Shown here piece after piece: positions 1 through 9,603 of a stretch of DNA of 64,000 nt. The notes beneath the pieces are model-generated. The model did no database searches, was not told the DNA's origin, and saw only the letters and a program-made list of their open reading frames with translations. Position 1 is the first letter of the stretch. The number at the start of each line of letters is the position of its first letter. This DNA comes from Puffinus mauretanicus (Eukaryota > Chordata > Aves > Procellariiformes > Procellariidae): the NCBI GenBank assembly GCA_023333565.1, contig JAJKFH010000102.1, forward strand, positions 5,411,001-5,475,000. Direction: 5' to 3'. A program made the translations under genes and the position numbers.

Positions 1-1850
1 TGTGCATAGTGAAAAAGACCTTACTTTTCCTTCCCTGCTTACATTATGTGGTTCTCAGCCATGCAGCAACTATTTTCAGTCATTTCGGTAAAATAAAAGC
101 TTCACTGTGAATGGAATAGTTTCATAGGTCCCCCAGAACTGGTGCTTGTGGTGATTACAGTGGGGCAGTTGGCATGGACGGCAGGTCACCTAACAATGCA
201 TTTACTTGGAATGGAATGGCCAGAGTTGACCAGATAAGATCCCCCCGTTGTCAAGAATATGACCCAAGCAGCTGATACTGCCACAGAAATCCTCTCAGCC
301 TCTTGCCCCAAACCTGCCGTGCAGAGATCACAGCATACAGAGAGGCTGGCCCGTAACATTGAGATAACGGGAGTGGCAGTTGTTACATCGATGGAGTTGG
401 ATTGCAGAACGTGCTGGTATTTGTATAGGATTTCTACAGATTACTGCTGCCTTCTACATGGCATTTTTTTTGCCAGGGAGAGTCAAAAGGGAGTACAGGT
501 AGGCTAGCTGCTGCCCCTGTTAAACCAGGTAGATGAACAGAAGGTGTGGGGGGTATTGAAGGGGGAGGCGGGGGGCAGGAGAGTTCCGTTTTTGCAACTA
601 CGTTCCAGCTTCAGAGGGCAAGAGTGGGGAAGTTTGCAGAGTAAAACCAGGGCCTACTTTACCAGAGTAAACACAGCGCCTTTGGCACAGAATTGCTGCA
701 GTGAGCTGATGAAGATCTTTTCAGTCCCTGGGCTTTCCAGTGCTGTCATGACAACAGCTACTTTCTCCGTCCTGCCGAAACCCCTTTTCACATTCAGTGA
801 ATGCCATGCACAGAAAAGTAGGTTGTTCTCATCAATCTCCCTCTCTCTCTCTCAGATTTGATTGATTGAGAACAGGGAGGGACACTGTACTTCTATGGAC
901 TTGGCTTGTTTTCCATTAACGTGACGGATCCTCGATCTTATAGGAAAAGTTTTAGAGGTAGGAATTGGAAACATCATTTTAATAGCTCAGAAGACAAATA
1001 CACTACCTGTAATAAATATTTGTCGTTAGTGGCAAATGACAATAAAGTCATCCTGCTGGTTTTGTAATTGTTAAATTAGTTTCGATTACTTTGAGAATGA
1101 TTTCTGCTGTTCAGTGAATGCCATAATAATGGAAAGGCTAGTTTTTGGATGCAAATCTGAATTTTTCTGAAATTCAGGTGTTTGCTCGTGCTCAAGCCTA
1201 CCAAATAATAACTTCTATTTAAATATACTAATGCTGTATATCTCTAGCTATTTGATAAACATTCCATGACCTGAATTTTTCTTGTAACATAAGCAGAACA
1301 GTGGGGAGAGAAGAGGAATTGTCCAGCTGTTAAGGGAAATCTGGACTTTGACACCTTCTCCATGACAGTATCTTGCCCAAGGCTGACCAGGCTGTGTGAT
1401 AAATGCCTCTCTTAAGGATAACCTCTCTCCCTTAACTCTCTAGCGCGCCAAGATCTGGCAATCATGGAAAATATGTAATCTTAGTTGCTCGTCACTTTTA
1501 ATCTCACAGGATTTAGCAGGGCCCTAAATTTGTCATACACGCTATCATGGGAATTCTGAATGCAGTCATTAGTCTTTCAGGCTGCATCTAAACCTGTCTG
1601 CAGGGACTCACTGCTTGGTCCCAGTCATGCAGCTCAGCTCAGCTTCCATGACTCCTGACTTCTCCCTTCCCATCTTTAGAAATCACGGTGCAAGGCATGA
1701 CCGGTGTGAACATGGTTTTCATCCCCATGTGAAGCTGGGGCAAAGCCAGGGTATATGGTTATATCTGGGAACTCAGAAAAATGTTTACTGTTTTTGCAGA
1801 TTTGACCATGCCTGTGTCTTGGTGTAACGTGGGAATAGTATCTCAACTTT
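1..1850. other. Upstream intergenic DNA, no gene seen
   Basis: Only short open frames without recognisable protein similarity or codon structure are present. An AATAAA hexamer lies at 92-97 and could in principle be the poly(A) signal of a gene ending left of the window, but nothing else supports that. A CT-rich simple stretch lies near 839-855. No splice-site-bounded exon was recognised here. Confidence 0.6.
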
Positions 1851-2315
1851 ACAGAATCACAGAATAGTTGAGGTTGGAAGGCACCTCTGGAGATCATCGA
1901 GTCCAACCCCCTGCTCAAAGCAGCGTCAGCTAGAACAGGCTGCTCAGGACCATGTCCAAGTGTGTCCTGAATATCTTCAGGAATGGCGACACCACAACTT
2001 CTCCAGGCAACCCCTTCCACTGTTTGACAGCCCTCACCGTGAAAAAGTTTTTTTCCCGTGTTTAAATAGAATTTTCTGTATTTCAGTTTGTAGCCATTGC
2101 CTCTTGCCCTTCACCAGATACCACTGAGAAGGGTCTGGCTCCATCTTCTTTACCTCCCCCCTCAGATATTTATACAGCTCGATAAGATGCCCCTGAGCCT
2201 TCACTTCTCCAGGCTGAGCAGTCTCAGCTCTCTCAGCCTCCCCTCATTTGATGTGCTCCACTCCCTTCATTATCTTCAGGGCCAGCCCCTTGCTGGGCCC
2301 ACCACAGCATGTTCT
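1851..2315 (-). repeat. CR1 LINE, 3' fragment, minus strand
   Basis: The segment starts with the reverse complement of the CR1 3' end (an ACAGAATCACAGAATAG-like tail followed by the TTGGAAGGCACCTCTGGAGA block) and runs through blocks I recognise from avian CR1 copies, such as CAGTTTGTAGCCATTGCCTC and TTCTCCAGGCTGAGCAGTCT. It is a 5'-truncated copy of about 465 bp. The right boundary, near 2315, is approximate. Moderate divergence suggests an old insertion. Confidence 0.9.
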
Positions 2316-5300
2316 GGGAGGCTGAGAACCGTGGTTGGAAGGACATGTATTCACAAGAGCTTGATCTTAGAAAGACAAGAGATCCTTTCAAGAAAAAAAT
2401 GAAGGGGGGGGGGGGGGCACAAACATTATAACTAGATTTCTGCAAGGGAATTTTCATTTAAATTTTATGAAATATTAATTTTAAAAAAACTTCCGTGTGT
2501 TCTATGAAAAACCCATATTCTAGTTATGACTACAAATTGAAGAAGGGGAGTTTTAAAGTAATCCTAGAAGAACGTGGAAAGCTGCTGTAAACTTGTACTC
2601 CTTCCAAGCTGTGATTTGTATTTAATTAGCATTCAATTCATTATGCATTTCTGTTTGGTTGTAATGGTTACACACCAGTTTTGCAACATGCAAGATCTTG
2701 ATTACTTTTATGGTTTTGAGAAGAATCTCCATGTGTGCAAAGAAAGACTCCGCTCTTGATTTCACATATATGTTTTTAGAAAAAGCTGCTGAGATTTACT
2801 GCCTAGCGTGCTTGTGCAGAATTGCCCCCACCTTTGGGATGACCTCCCCCTGGTTTTACTGTAATGCTCTGTAGTAACTGACCTGCAGAAAATAAATGGA
2901 CATACTGGTGGCAACCCTGTATTTGTGGTCGGGCGCACACCTTCATTTAAAGCTGGAATCCAGCTCTGTTTTGCATAAGAATGTAGAAAACACGCATTCA
3001 CCAAATTAACAGCATGTAAAGACTCTTTAATCTGGAAGCAAATATGCTAATTATCTCTGGTTAAAACTAATCTAAATTGCACCCTTTAAGAATGTTGATT
3101 CTTCTGAGACTTCAGAATTTTGGCTGCCTTTTCTTGAAAAAGAGCAAACTGTGCCAAGTAAAAAATGTACACAAGGAGGTATAGGATACTTTGGAAGGAA
3201 AAGAAAATGACTCTGATAATTTATGGGTTTTTTGAATCATAATATAAAAATATTGACAATATTCATGACAGAGAAAAGATGCTCTATTTGCTCGTACAGT
3301 ACCACATATATTATTGTTTTACCTGTTCATATGATGTATTGCATCAGCTATTTAAATTTTCCAATGTGGCATTTAGAAAACTTTCTGAATAGTTTCAAAG
3401 AAAAGCACAACACATTTTTAGCATATACTTACACAAGTCCCTGGAACTCACAAAAATTTAGAGATTCGGGGTGACAGGATTAATATTCAGATAGATACAC
3501 CAATGCAGAAGTATTGTAAGTAGCTTTTGCTTTTGAAGCAAATTCTTAGTTGGTTCTCAGTGGTATCTATAGTAACTAATAGCTTATCATGGCTAAATAA
3601 TATGTATTTGAAATTCTGTGCTTATATTTCAGTTTTTGCAACAAGCTGTAAAGCACTTAAATGAACCATATTATGAGGCCTTCTAATGTCTTGAACTCAA
3701 AGCTTTTTATCTTTCACTTAAAAGAAATCTTCTTGCTTTTTGTGTTTTCCTTCAATATCATTTGACAGCAAATTTAACATCAATTAGCGTGGATTTTAGA
3801 GAAGAGGTTTTATGCACTTGTAAAATACCTGATTCCTTTCAATTATACCAGAGCATCTATTGGAACACAGGCTTCCTCTTACGGTTTGTGTTTAGAGATG
3901 GCTTAACGCAGATGCCCTCACCTCCACTGGCCTGCAGGTTGTTACAATAACACAAATGCAAATATAATGAATGTTGGGATGTGCTCCAGAATGACAGAAT
4001 GGGGTTTTCCATTCCTGAACTAACTCCTGTTCTTTTGTGTCACCTTAGTAATTTCCTCATTTTTCTGTTCCTTTTTTTCCCATCCCCAAAGCGGGCACAG
4101 TTACATTTAACTGAGCTGTCCGGAGTCTTCTGAAGTTTCATGACCTAACAGCAACAGAACGCCTTTTTATTTTTTTTCTCCTAGTTACCACTAAAAGCAG
4201 TTCCTTAGTCTAGCTCATGGCACGAATTTCAGAGGCAGCTGTGCTGGCACAACAGAAGAAGCAGTGTGTCACCATGAGAGCTGTAACAAAGCATGGCCAG
4301 GGAAGAGGGGGAAGAAGGATCCGAGCAGCCTCTAGAGCTCATATTGCTGCAAAGTGTTTTGCAAAGCCAGTGCTCAGCCCCAGCGAGGGCTCACCGCCCA
4401 ACGGGGGGAGAAGAGGGACCCCAGCCCAACATGCGTTCCCAGAAGCCTTCCTTTGGTTGACCCAGCCTAAGCAAGGCTTGAAGTCTCCTATAGTCATGGT
4501 TTCTAAGCAAACAATATGGGGAAAGATTAAAGGCGGGTTTAAAAAGACAACAGCGTAGAAGCCGGGTTTAAAGGGAGAATTAACTGGGTGCTGCAGGAGA
4601 GGGTGGGGCCAGAATTGCAGAACGAGGCAGTTTCAGTCCGGTCTGAAGGGAAGGGTGAGAACCGAGTGCTGTGTGCTTACCTGAAGCAATGGGAGATTGC
4701 AGACTTTTCCTCCAGACCTTGAATTTGGATGGGGAAGGGTGGGGCAGACGGAAGGGAAGGGTGCAGTTTCCAGAGGCTGCTGAGCAGGCAGAATATTGTG
4801 AGCAAGGTGAGTCATGAGGTTCAGGCAGCAGGAATTTCCTGCAGTGCTTAAGACATGCATGTGGAGGCAGGGGCAGGAGGAGGGAGTTCAGTGACCAAAT
4901 GTTCTGGTTTACGGAATTTCCCCTGGTATCCTAGCAAGTGCAAGGCGGGATGTCACCTTTCCGGTCTCTTATGCCTACAGCTTTTTTTTTTCTCTCTTTA
5001 TAGGCCTTTCTTACTGTTTTGAAGTCCTTTGCTTACATACTATACATCATAGTATTATGATGCTGATCAACGTTAGGAAAAAAAGCTCAAAAAACCTGCC
5101 TTACATGTTCGAAACCTGATGATGATCTCACCTAACTGTCCTTCAAAAAAAACCCACAAAACAACAAAATTGTTGTGACGCAAGAAAAGAAGAAATTACT
5201 TCTTTGGAGCGTGCTCCATTACTGATTCTGCTGTCAATGTGACTGTCCTGCACCCTGGTGTTCCTGAGGTAAGAGGATAAAACCTTAATTTCTTCTCCCT

Positions 5301-7429
5301 GCTCTGCTGCGTCTGCAATGTTGTTTGTTCTTGCACTAGTGGAGAATGGTTCTGCTTGGACTCCTTGCTCGTGAACATGTTTCTTCTAGATTACCTACTG
5401 GCATGTTTTTTTTAATTTTGTACTTTGTTGAGAATGTCTTCCAAGTGCCACAGATTAGTATGCCTCGACATAAATGTCTCAGCTTTAAAGCACTGTCCCT
5501 GTTGTAACATGATCATACCAAGCTAGATACTGAGCATATCAGAAGCCCTTTGTGTGAAGGACAGAGTAACAGCCACTCTCAGCGTCTAAACGGATGCGTA
5601 AGTTCTTCTTTCCAAAGGATTTCCTAACAGCGTGTCTCCTGCTTTGAGCTTTTATCAGACCATTCAAATGCAAGTGGTTTAGATGCCTTTGCAAGTTCGA
5701 GACTCACCTGTTCTCAGATAGATCTCCTTTTTCAAGAGGTTTGAAAAGTTAAAAACCTTGGAGAAAAAGGAGATTTACCTTCGCTAAGCTGGATGGTTTT
5801 GTACAGAGAAAGCTCAGTTAGAGGAGATTCAAGTAATCATCGCTGCTTGCACTCGATTAGGACTTTATTATAGCGCTCAAGGACCAAGCCTGGATGCAGA
5901 ATTTTGCGGTTTTGAAAAACTGAGAGCAGACACCAAGAGGTTATCACTGAGTACTCCTCTGATGACTGACTGCTGCAGCAGTGCCCCCTTTGGTACTGAT
6001 CTCTTGCTTAAATGCTAAGTGATTTCCATTAGGCAGGTTCACACCGTCCTTCCTATTCATTTGCGTCCTGAGGTTTCCTTCCCTGATCCTCTTTGAATAC
6101 ACAAATTACCTAATGAGCTGGCGTCTCTACCGCTTTGCTTAGGAAAGTGGGAGGTCTGAATCACCCTGCTTGCTCTCGGTACACAAACACAGGGAGCCTT
6201 GCGTGCACACACGACCTCAAGAAACCCAGAGGGACTTTCAAAAAAGGAGTACAGTGACGGGCTTGTGAACACGCAGTGGAGTGGATCTGGACAATTGACA
6301 TTAGGGTACACGGAGTTCTCCGAGATAATTTTTCTCCCTTTTTTTTTTTTCATATTCTTAGGTTGTGAAAGGTGTCTTTTACCCAGGTCCTTTATGTATT
6401 TTTGGTTTCCTATGACTTGATACCTCTCTGATTCTGTCCCTCGCTACAGCAGAGAACTCCAGAAAGGGAATCGATGGGTGGAAGAGGCATAGGAATTACT
6501 TCAGCTACTACCGTCTCCTGACTGAATCAAAAGGTGTCGTTTGTCTTTGAAACCTCATGCCTTGTGTTTGGTAAGACTAGTGACAGCAGCACCCACCCGG
6601 GGTGCCACACCTTCCTAAGTGAAGAGTGAAGCACAGAGCACGTTGTCACCGCGAGGGAGGGGGAACGGCGGAAAGAGGATGAAGCAGCTCAGGGTTTGGT
6701 GACTGTTCTGGTGGAGTTAGTAGACCAATTACACAGAAGAAACAGCATTGCAGCTGTCCTTGTCTTTTTTCTTTTTTTTTTTAAGCATTCTCACCATTTC
6801 CACTTTCTAGCTGAGGTTTCTAGAAATCTGGGAAACTATCATAACTTTTTTGCTGTTGTTGGTTTCCAAAGTTTGCTTACGCTCCTTTGCAGGTTAAAGA
6901 TGTCGTTGGTTTGTTTTCAAAGATTAATCCAGTGTCATGTCCCTTTGCTCCAATACTGCGTTGCTGTTTCAGCACTGTGGCATTCTATTTGGATGCTGCT
7001 GCACCACGGGTTGCTGGTGTTGCTGCTAACAACGACGTTTGTTGATGGGCTGGGAGCCATCTCCAGCTACGCTAACACAGGTCTTAGGAGCACCCTTTCC
7101 AGATTTTAATCCTACGCAGTTAACGTCTTCTGGAATCTAGGATCTCTGTGGAGATGCCAGATACGCCTGCTGTAACTTGAATTGGTGATGTTCTTCCTAT
7201 TATGCAGAACGCACAATGTTTTTCTGGACTGAGTTGTGGTTCTGTGTTTTGTAGTTTGTTTTTAAACTAAACTACCACTGCTTCACGATTTTTTTTTTAA
7301 ATGTGGCAAGCTCTGTAAGAGTTGGGTAAAGACTGACAGATGTATATATGACATTTAAAATCCATGGGGAATAGCATTTTATGCTTTCAATTACCCTCTT
7401 CATCCCTCCAATAATTTGTGAAAATACCT
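2316..7429. other. Upstream intergenic DNA, mostly featureless
   Basis: This stretch holds a run of 14 G at 2404-2417 and scattered short open frames that look random. The open frame at 4217-4558 (113 codons) is rich in Lys, Arg and Gln but matches nothing I know and has no codon-level signal. The only item singled out is the possible short upstream AEBP2 exon ending at 3178, listed separately. Confidence 0.5.
3165..3178 (+). other. AEBP2: Candidate upstream alternative first coding exon of AEBP2
   Basis: Reading from the ATG at 3165 gives M-Y-T-R-R-Y, the same six residues I remember at the start of the short mammalian AEBP2 isoform, whose first exon lies upstream of the main promoter. A GT that could serve as donor lies at 3179-3180 (AG|GTATAG). 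It leaves the same phase as exon 1, so joining to exon 2 at 28505 would read M-Y-T-R-S-I-S-S-T-I-M. Against it, the donor is weak, it falls three codons earlier than the mammalian junction would require, and the match rests on memory. It lies about 5.8 kb upstream of the main ATG. Confidence 0.3.
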
Positions 7430-7617
7430 GATTTCTCTGTGTTCAGATTCTACCCACCTTCCTGTTCTACTGCAAATCCCCATCCTATAAACTTTTGCTA
7501 ATCGCTTCCACATGACAACTTATCAAACGCTTTCTTGATGTCCGTGTAGAAAAGACCCTTGTCAAAAAGCCTGTCACGTTAGTCTGGCATGATCTACCTT
7601 TAGTCAACTTTATCCCA
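7430..7617 (-). repeat. Decayed LINE reverse-transcriptase fragment (CR1/L2 type)
   Basis: Translating the minus strand gives pieces of a LINE reverse transcriptase in order. First comes LTKGRSCQTNVTGFL, then after a frame change DKGLFYTDIKKAFDKL (the catalytic motif A region with its Asp), then KVYRMGICSRTGRWVE. These correspond to the TKGRSC-TNL, D-x-x-KAFD and W-I/V-E blocks of CR1 and L2 clade enzymes. Frameshifts, stops and missing segments show it is dead. The ends are approximate because similarity fades on both sides. The clade could not be settled by eye. Confidence 0.65.
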
Positions 7618-8379
7618 TTTTACATTAATATTGACGTTAATTTTCATAATTTGTTCTGAAGTCTCGTATATGATTGACAATCATTCTGTTCAGCTATCTT
7701 TCACCTTTCCCCTTCTACACATACACAGCTGTTTTTTTTCAGATGGCACAATTCCCAACTCAACAAATTCACTAACCCCATGCCTCCAGAACCGAATTTA
7801 GGTTCATGAGAGAAAAATTAACCAATTTCCCCAGTTTTGGTACATTAAATTCTTTGGTTTTATTTCCATTTAAATGCAGTCATCTATATTTTGCATTCCC
7901 CTTTAGTCATACTGCTTTTGCCCTGCAGCCAACATGCCTCTCTACTGCAAATGGAGGTTTAAGGCCAGTTTGTTCTCTTTGCTCTCTCCCCTCACTGTAT
8001 AGCGCGCCTTTTTCACTCCTTTTTGTCAGTTTCCCTGAAAACCTTTTTCTGTCTCCTTTGTGTCTCAGCTGAGCTCGCCTTTTGACAATTCTCACTGGGT
8101 AATGTCACATCGTGACCTGCACCCCGTAGCTCTCTTTGCTGAGGAGCCTCGTTTCTCCCTTTCTCGTAAGCTCTGTATTCCGTTTCCCTCCTATTTTAGT
8201 TACTACGAGTCCAGTCAGCTCCAGAGTCCCTACAGCCTCCTCCCACCCCCGTCTTCCTCTCACGGATACAAATGTCACCAAGTTTTCCTCAGCCGTGACT
8301 CCCGGTCCCTTTCCCCCCCGCCCTCCGGCAGCCCTGTAGGCCTGAGACTACCCAGCTTCTGACTGAACCAGCCAGGTGG
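7618..8379. other. Proximal upstream DNA before the CpG island
   Basis: AT-rich sequence shifts to pyrimidine-rich sequence (about 7860-8340, many CTCC and TTCC stretches) before the GC-rich island begins. The overlapping open frames on both strands here come from this composition and match nothing. A pyrimidine tract next to a promoter may be regulatory, but no specific element was identified. Confidence 0.5.
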
Positions 8380-8428
8380 CTGCCGAGGCTGAGAGGCGTA
8401 GGACGCTTGCGCCGCCGGGGTTTCTCCC

Positions 8429-8465
8429 GGGGGGGTGGGGGGGGGGGAGGCGGTGCGGAGGCGGG
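8429..8465 (+). other. G-rich tract, potential G-quadruplex
   Basis: Long G runs (about 21 bases with a single T interruption, then several GG and GGGGG runs) sit about 500 bases upstream of the AEBP2 ATG, on the sense strand. Four or more G runs with short loops meet the usual quadruplex pattern. It lies in the promoter and possibly in the far 5' UTR. Confidence 0.55.
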
Positions 8466-8630
8466 GGCTGCGCCCCCTGGCCGGGAGTGCCTCGTTCTCC
8501 GTTCCCGGCTCGTCCTGCGGGACTCCCCTCCGCACATGAGCGTTTAGCCGCTCTTCCCCCGACGCGGTGAGTAACGATGACGCGATTCAAGCGAGGCGTT
8601 AGGAGCGAGCCAGGATCCCCGCCGGGCCCC

Positions 8631-8650
8631 CGCCCCGCCCCGCCCCGCCC
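8631..8650 (+). promoter_or_regulatory. AEBP2: Tandem GC boxes (Sp/KLF-type)
   Basis: Four consecutive CGCCC units (CGCCCCGCCC twice) form overlapping GC boxes about 315 bases upstream of the ATG. Such clusters bind Sp/KLF factors in TATA-less CpG-island promoters. Binding here is inferred from sequence only. Confidence 0.6.
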
Positions 8651-8961
8651 GACCGTTAACGCCCCTCTCGCGCACCGCCTCCCTCGGCACCCCGCGCCAG
8701 GGACCGCCGCTCCGCCCTTCCCACAGTTTTGTCCCCAGGCGCGTTCCGTAGCGCGTGCGGCGGAGGCCCGAGCCCCTCCTCTCTGCGGCTCGCGCCGCCG
8801 CGCGATTGTGCGGGTGAGAAGGGCAAGGGGAGGGAGCGCGGGGCGGGGGGGAGCGCGGCCGCGCGCACGGGCCACGCGCACGCCCCCGCCGTTGCCGCCG
8901 CCGCTGCCGCCGCGCGCGCCCGGCCCCGCTCGGCTCCGCTCCGCTCGCAGCGACTCGCAGG

Positions 8962-8995
8962 CGCCATGGCGGCCGCTCGCAGCGACATGGCGGAG
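8962..8995 (+). promoter_or_regulatory. AEBP2: Two ATGGCGG motifs (YY1-like) at the start codon
   Basis: GCCATGGCGGC spans the first ATG (8966) and GACATGGCGG spans the second in-frame ATG (8987, codon 8). Both contain the ATGGCGG core of the YY1 site often found at start codons of CpG-island genes. The first ATG also has a strong Kozak context, with C at -3 to -1 preceded by GCG and G at +4. Function is inferred. Confidence 0.45.
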
Positions 8996-9208
8996 CCGGA
9001 GGGGCTGCTTCCCGGCGAGGCGGCGGCCGCCGCGGCCGAGGAGGAGGAGGCTGGGGCTGGATCCTCGTCGTCGCCTTCGTCCTCGGCGGCGGCGGCCGTG
9101 GCGGAGACGGAGTCGCTGCTGCTGCTGAACGGCGAGGCGGAGAGCATGTCGGAGCCGAGCCCAGAGAGCGCCAGCCAGGCCGGGGACGGGGAGGACGAGG
9201 ACGAGGAG

Positions 9209-9239
<31 letters not shown>

Positions 9240-9603
9240 GCGGCGAGGAGGAGGAGAGCAGCCTGGTGGGGAGCAGCAGCACGAGCAGCGGCTGCTGCAG
9301 CGACGAGACCCGCTCGCTGAGCCCCGGCGGCAGCAGCGAGGCCGACGCCAAGGAGGAGCCCAAGGGCCCCCGGGGCAGCCAGGAGGACGGGCTGGGCCGC
9401 GGCGGCGGCGGAGGCGGCGGCGGTGGGGGGAGCAGCTCCAGCAGCGTGTCCAGCGGTGGCGACGAGGGCTACGGCACCGGCGGCGGCGGCGGCAGCAGCA
9501 GCAGCGGCAGCAGCAGCTGCAGCGCCACGTCGGGGGGCCGGCGGGGCAGCCTGGAGATGTCCTCGGACGGGGAGCCCCTCAGCCGCATGGACTCGGAGGA
9601 CAG
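8966..9603 (+). CDS. AEBP2: AEBP2 coding exon 1: low-complexity acidic N-terminus
   Basis: This exon encodes residues 1-212 plus two bases (AG) of Ser213 and ends at donor CAG|GTCAGT. The ATG at 8966 is chosen because it is the first in frame and the protein starts [12 protein letters not shown], close to mammalian AEBP2. Contents in order are Ala and Glu runs, [13 protein letters not shown] (61-73), an Asp/Glu tract with 12 consecutive Glu (80-91), a [10 protein letters not shown] block, [11 protein letters not shown], a long Gly/Ser tract with [10 protein letters not shown], and the conserved end [20 protein letters not shown]. The tracts are coded by near-pure GAG, GGC and AGC repeats, so length variation and sequencing error are likely. 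Mammalian short isoforms omit this exon. Confidence 0.96.

Noticed and set aside
1676..2457. Open frames on both strands at the first CR1 copy
   Set aside because: They lie in or across the 3' part of CR1 and do not follow its reverse-transcriptase frame.
6696..7109. A 137-codon plus-strand frame upstream of the promoter
   Set aside because: Leu/Phe-rich translation from T-rich sequence, no domain, no splice context or known match.
8348..8881. Long overlapping frames on both strands in the CpG island
   Set aside because: Arg/Pro/Gly-rich translations typical of GC-rich noncoding DNA; no recognisable protein.
8656..9363. A 235-codon minus-strand open frame antisense to AEBP2 exon 1
   Set aside because: It mirrors the GC-rich trinucleotide tracts of exon 1; its Ser, Ala and Pro runs are the antisense reading of the Glu, Gly and Ala codons. 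No splice or homology support.
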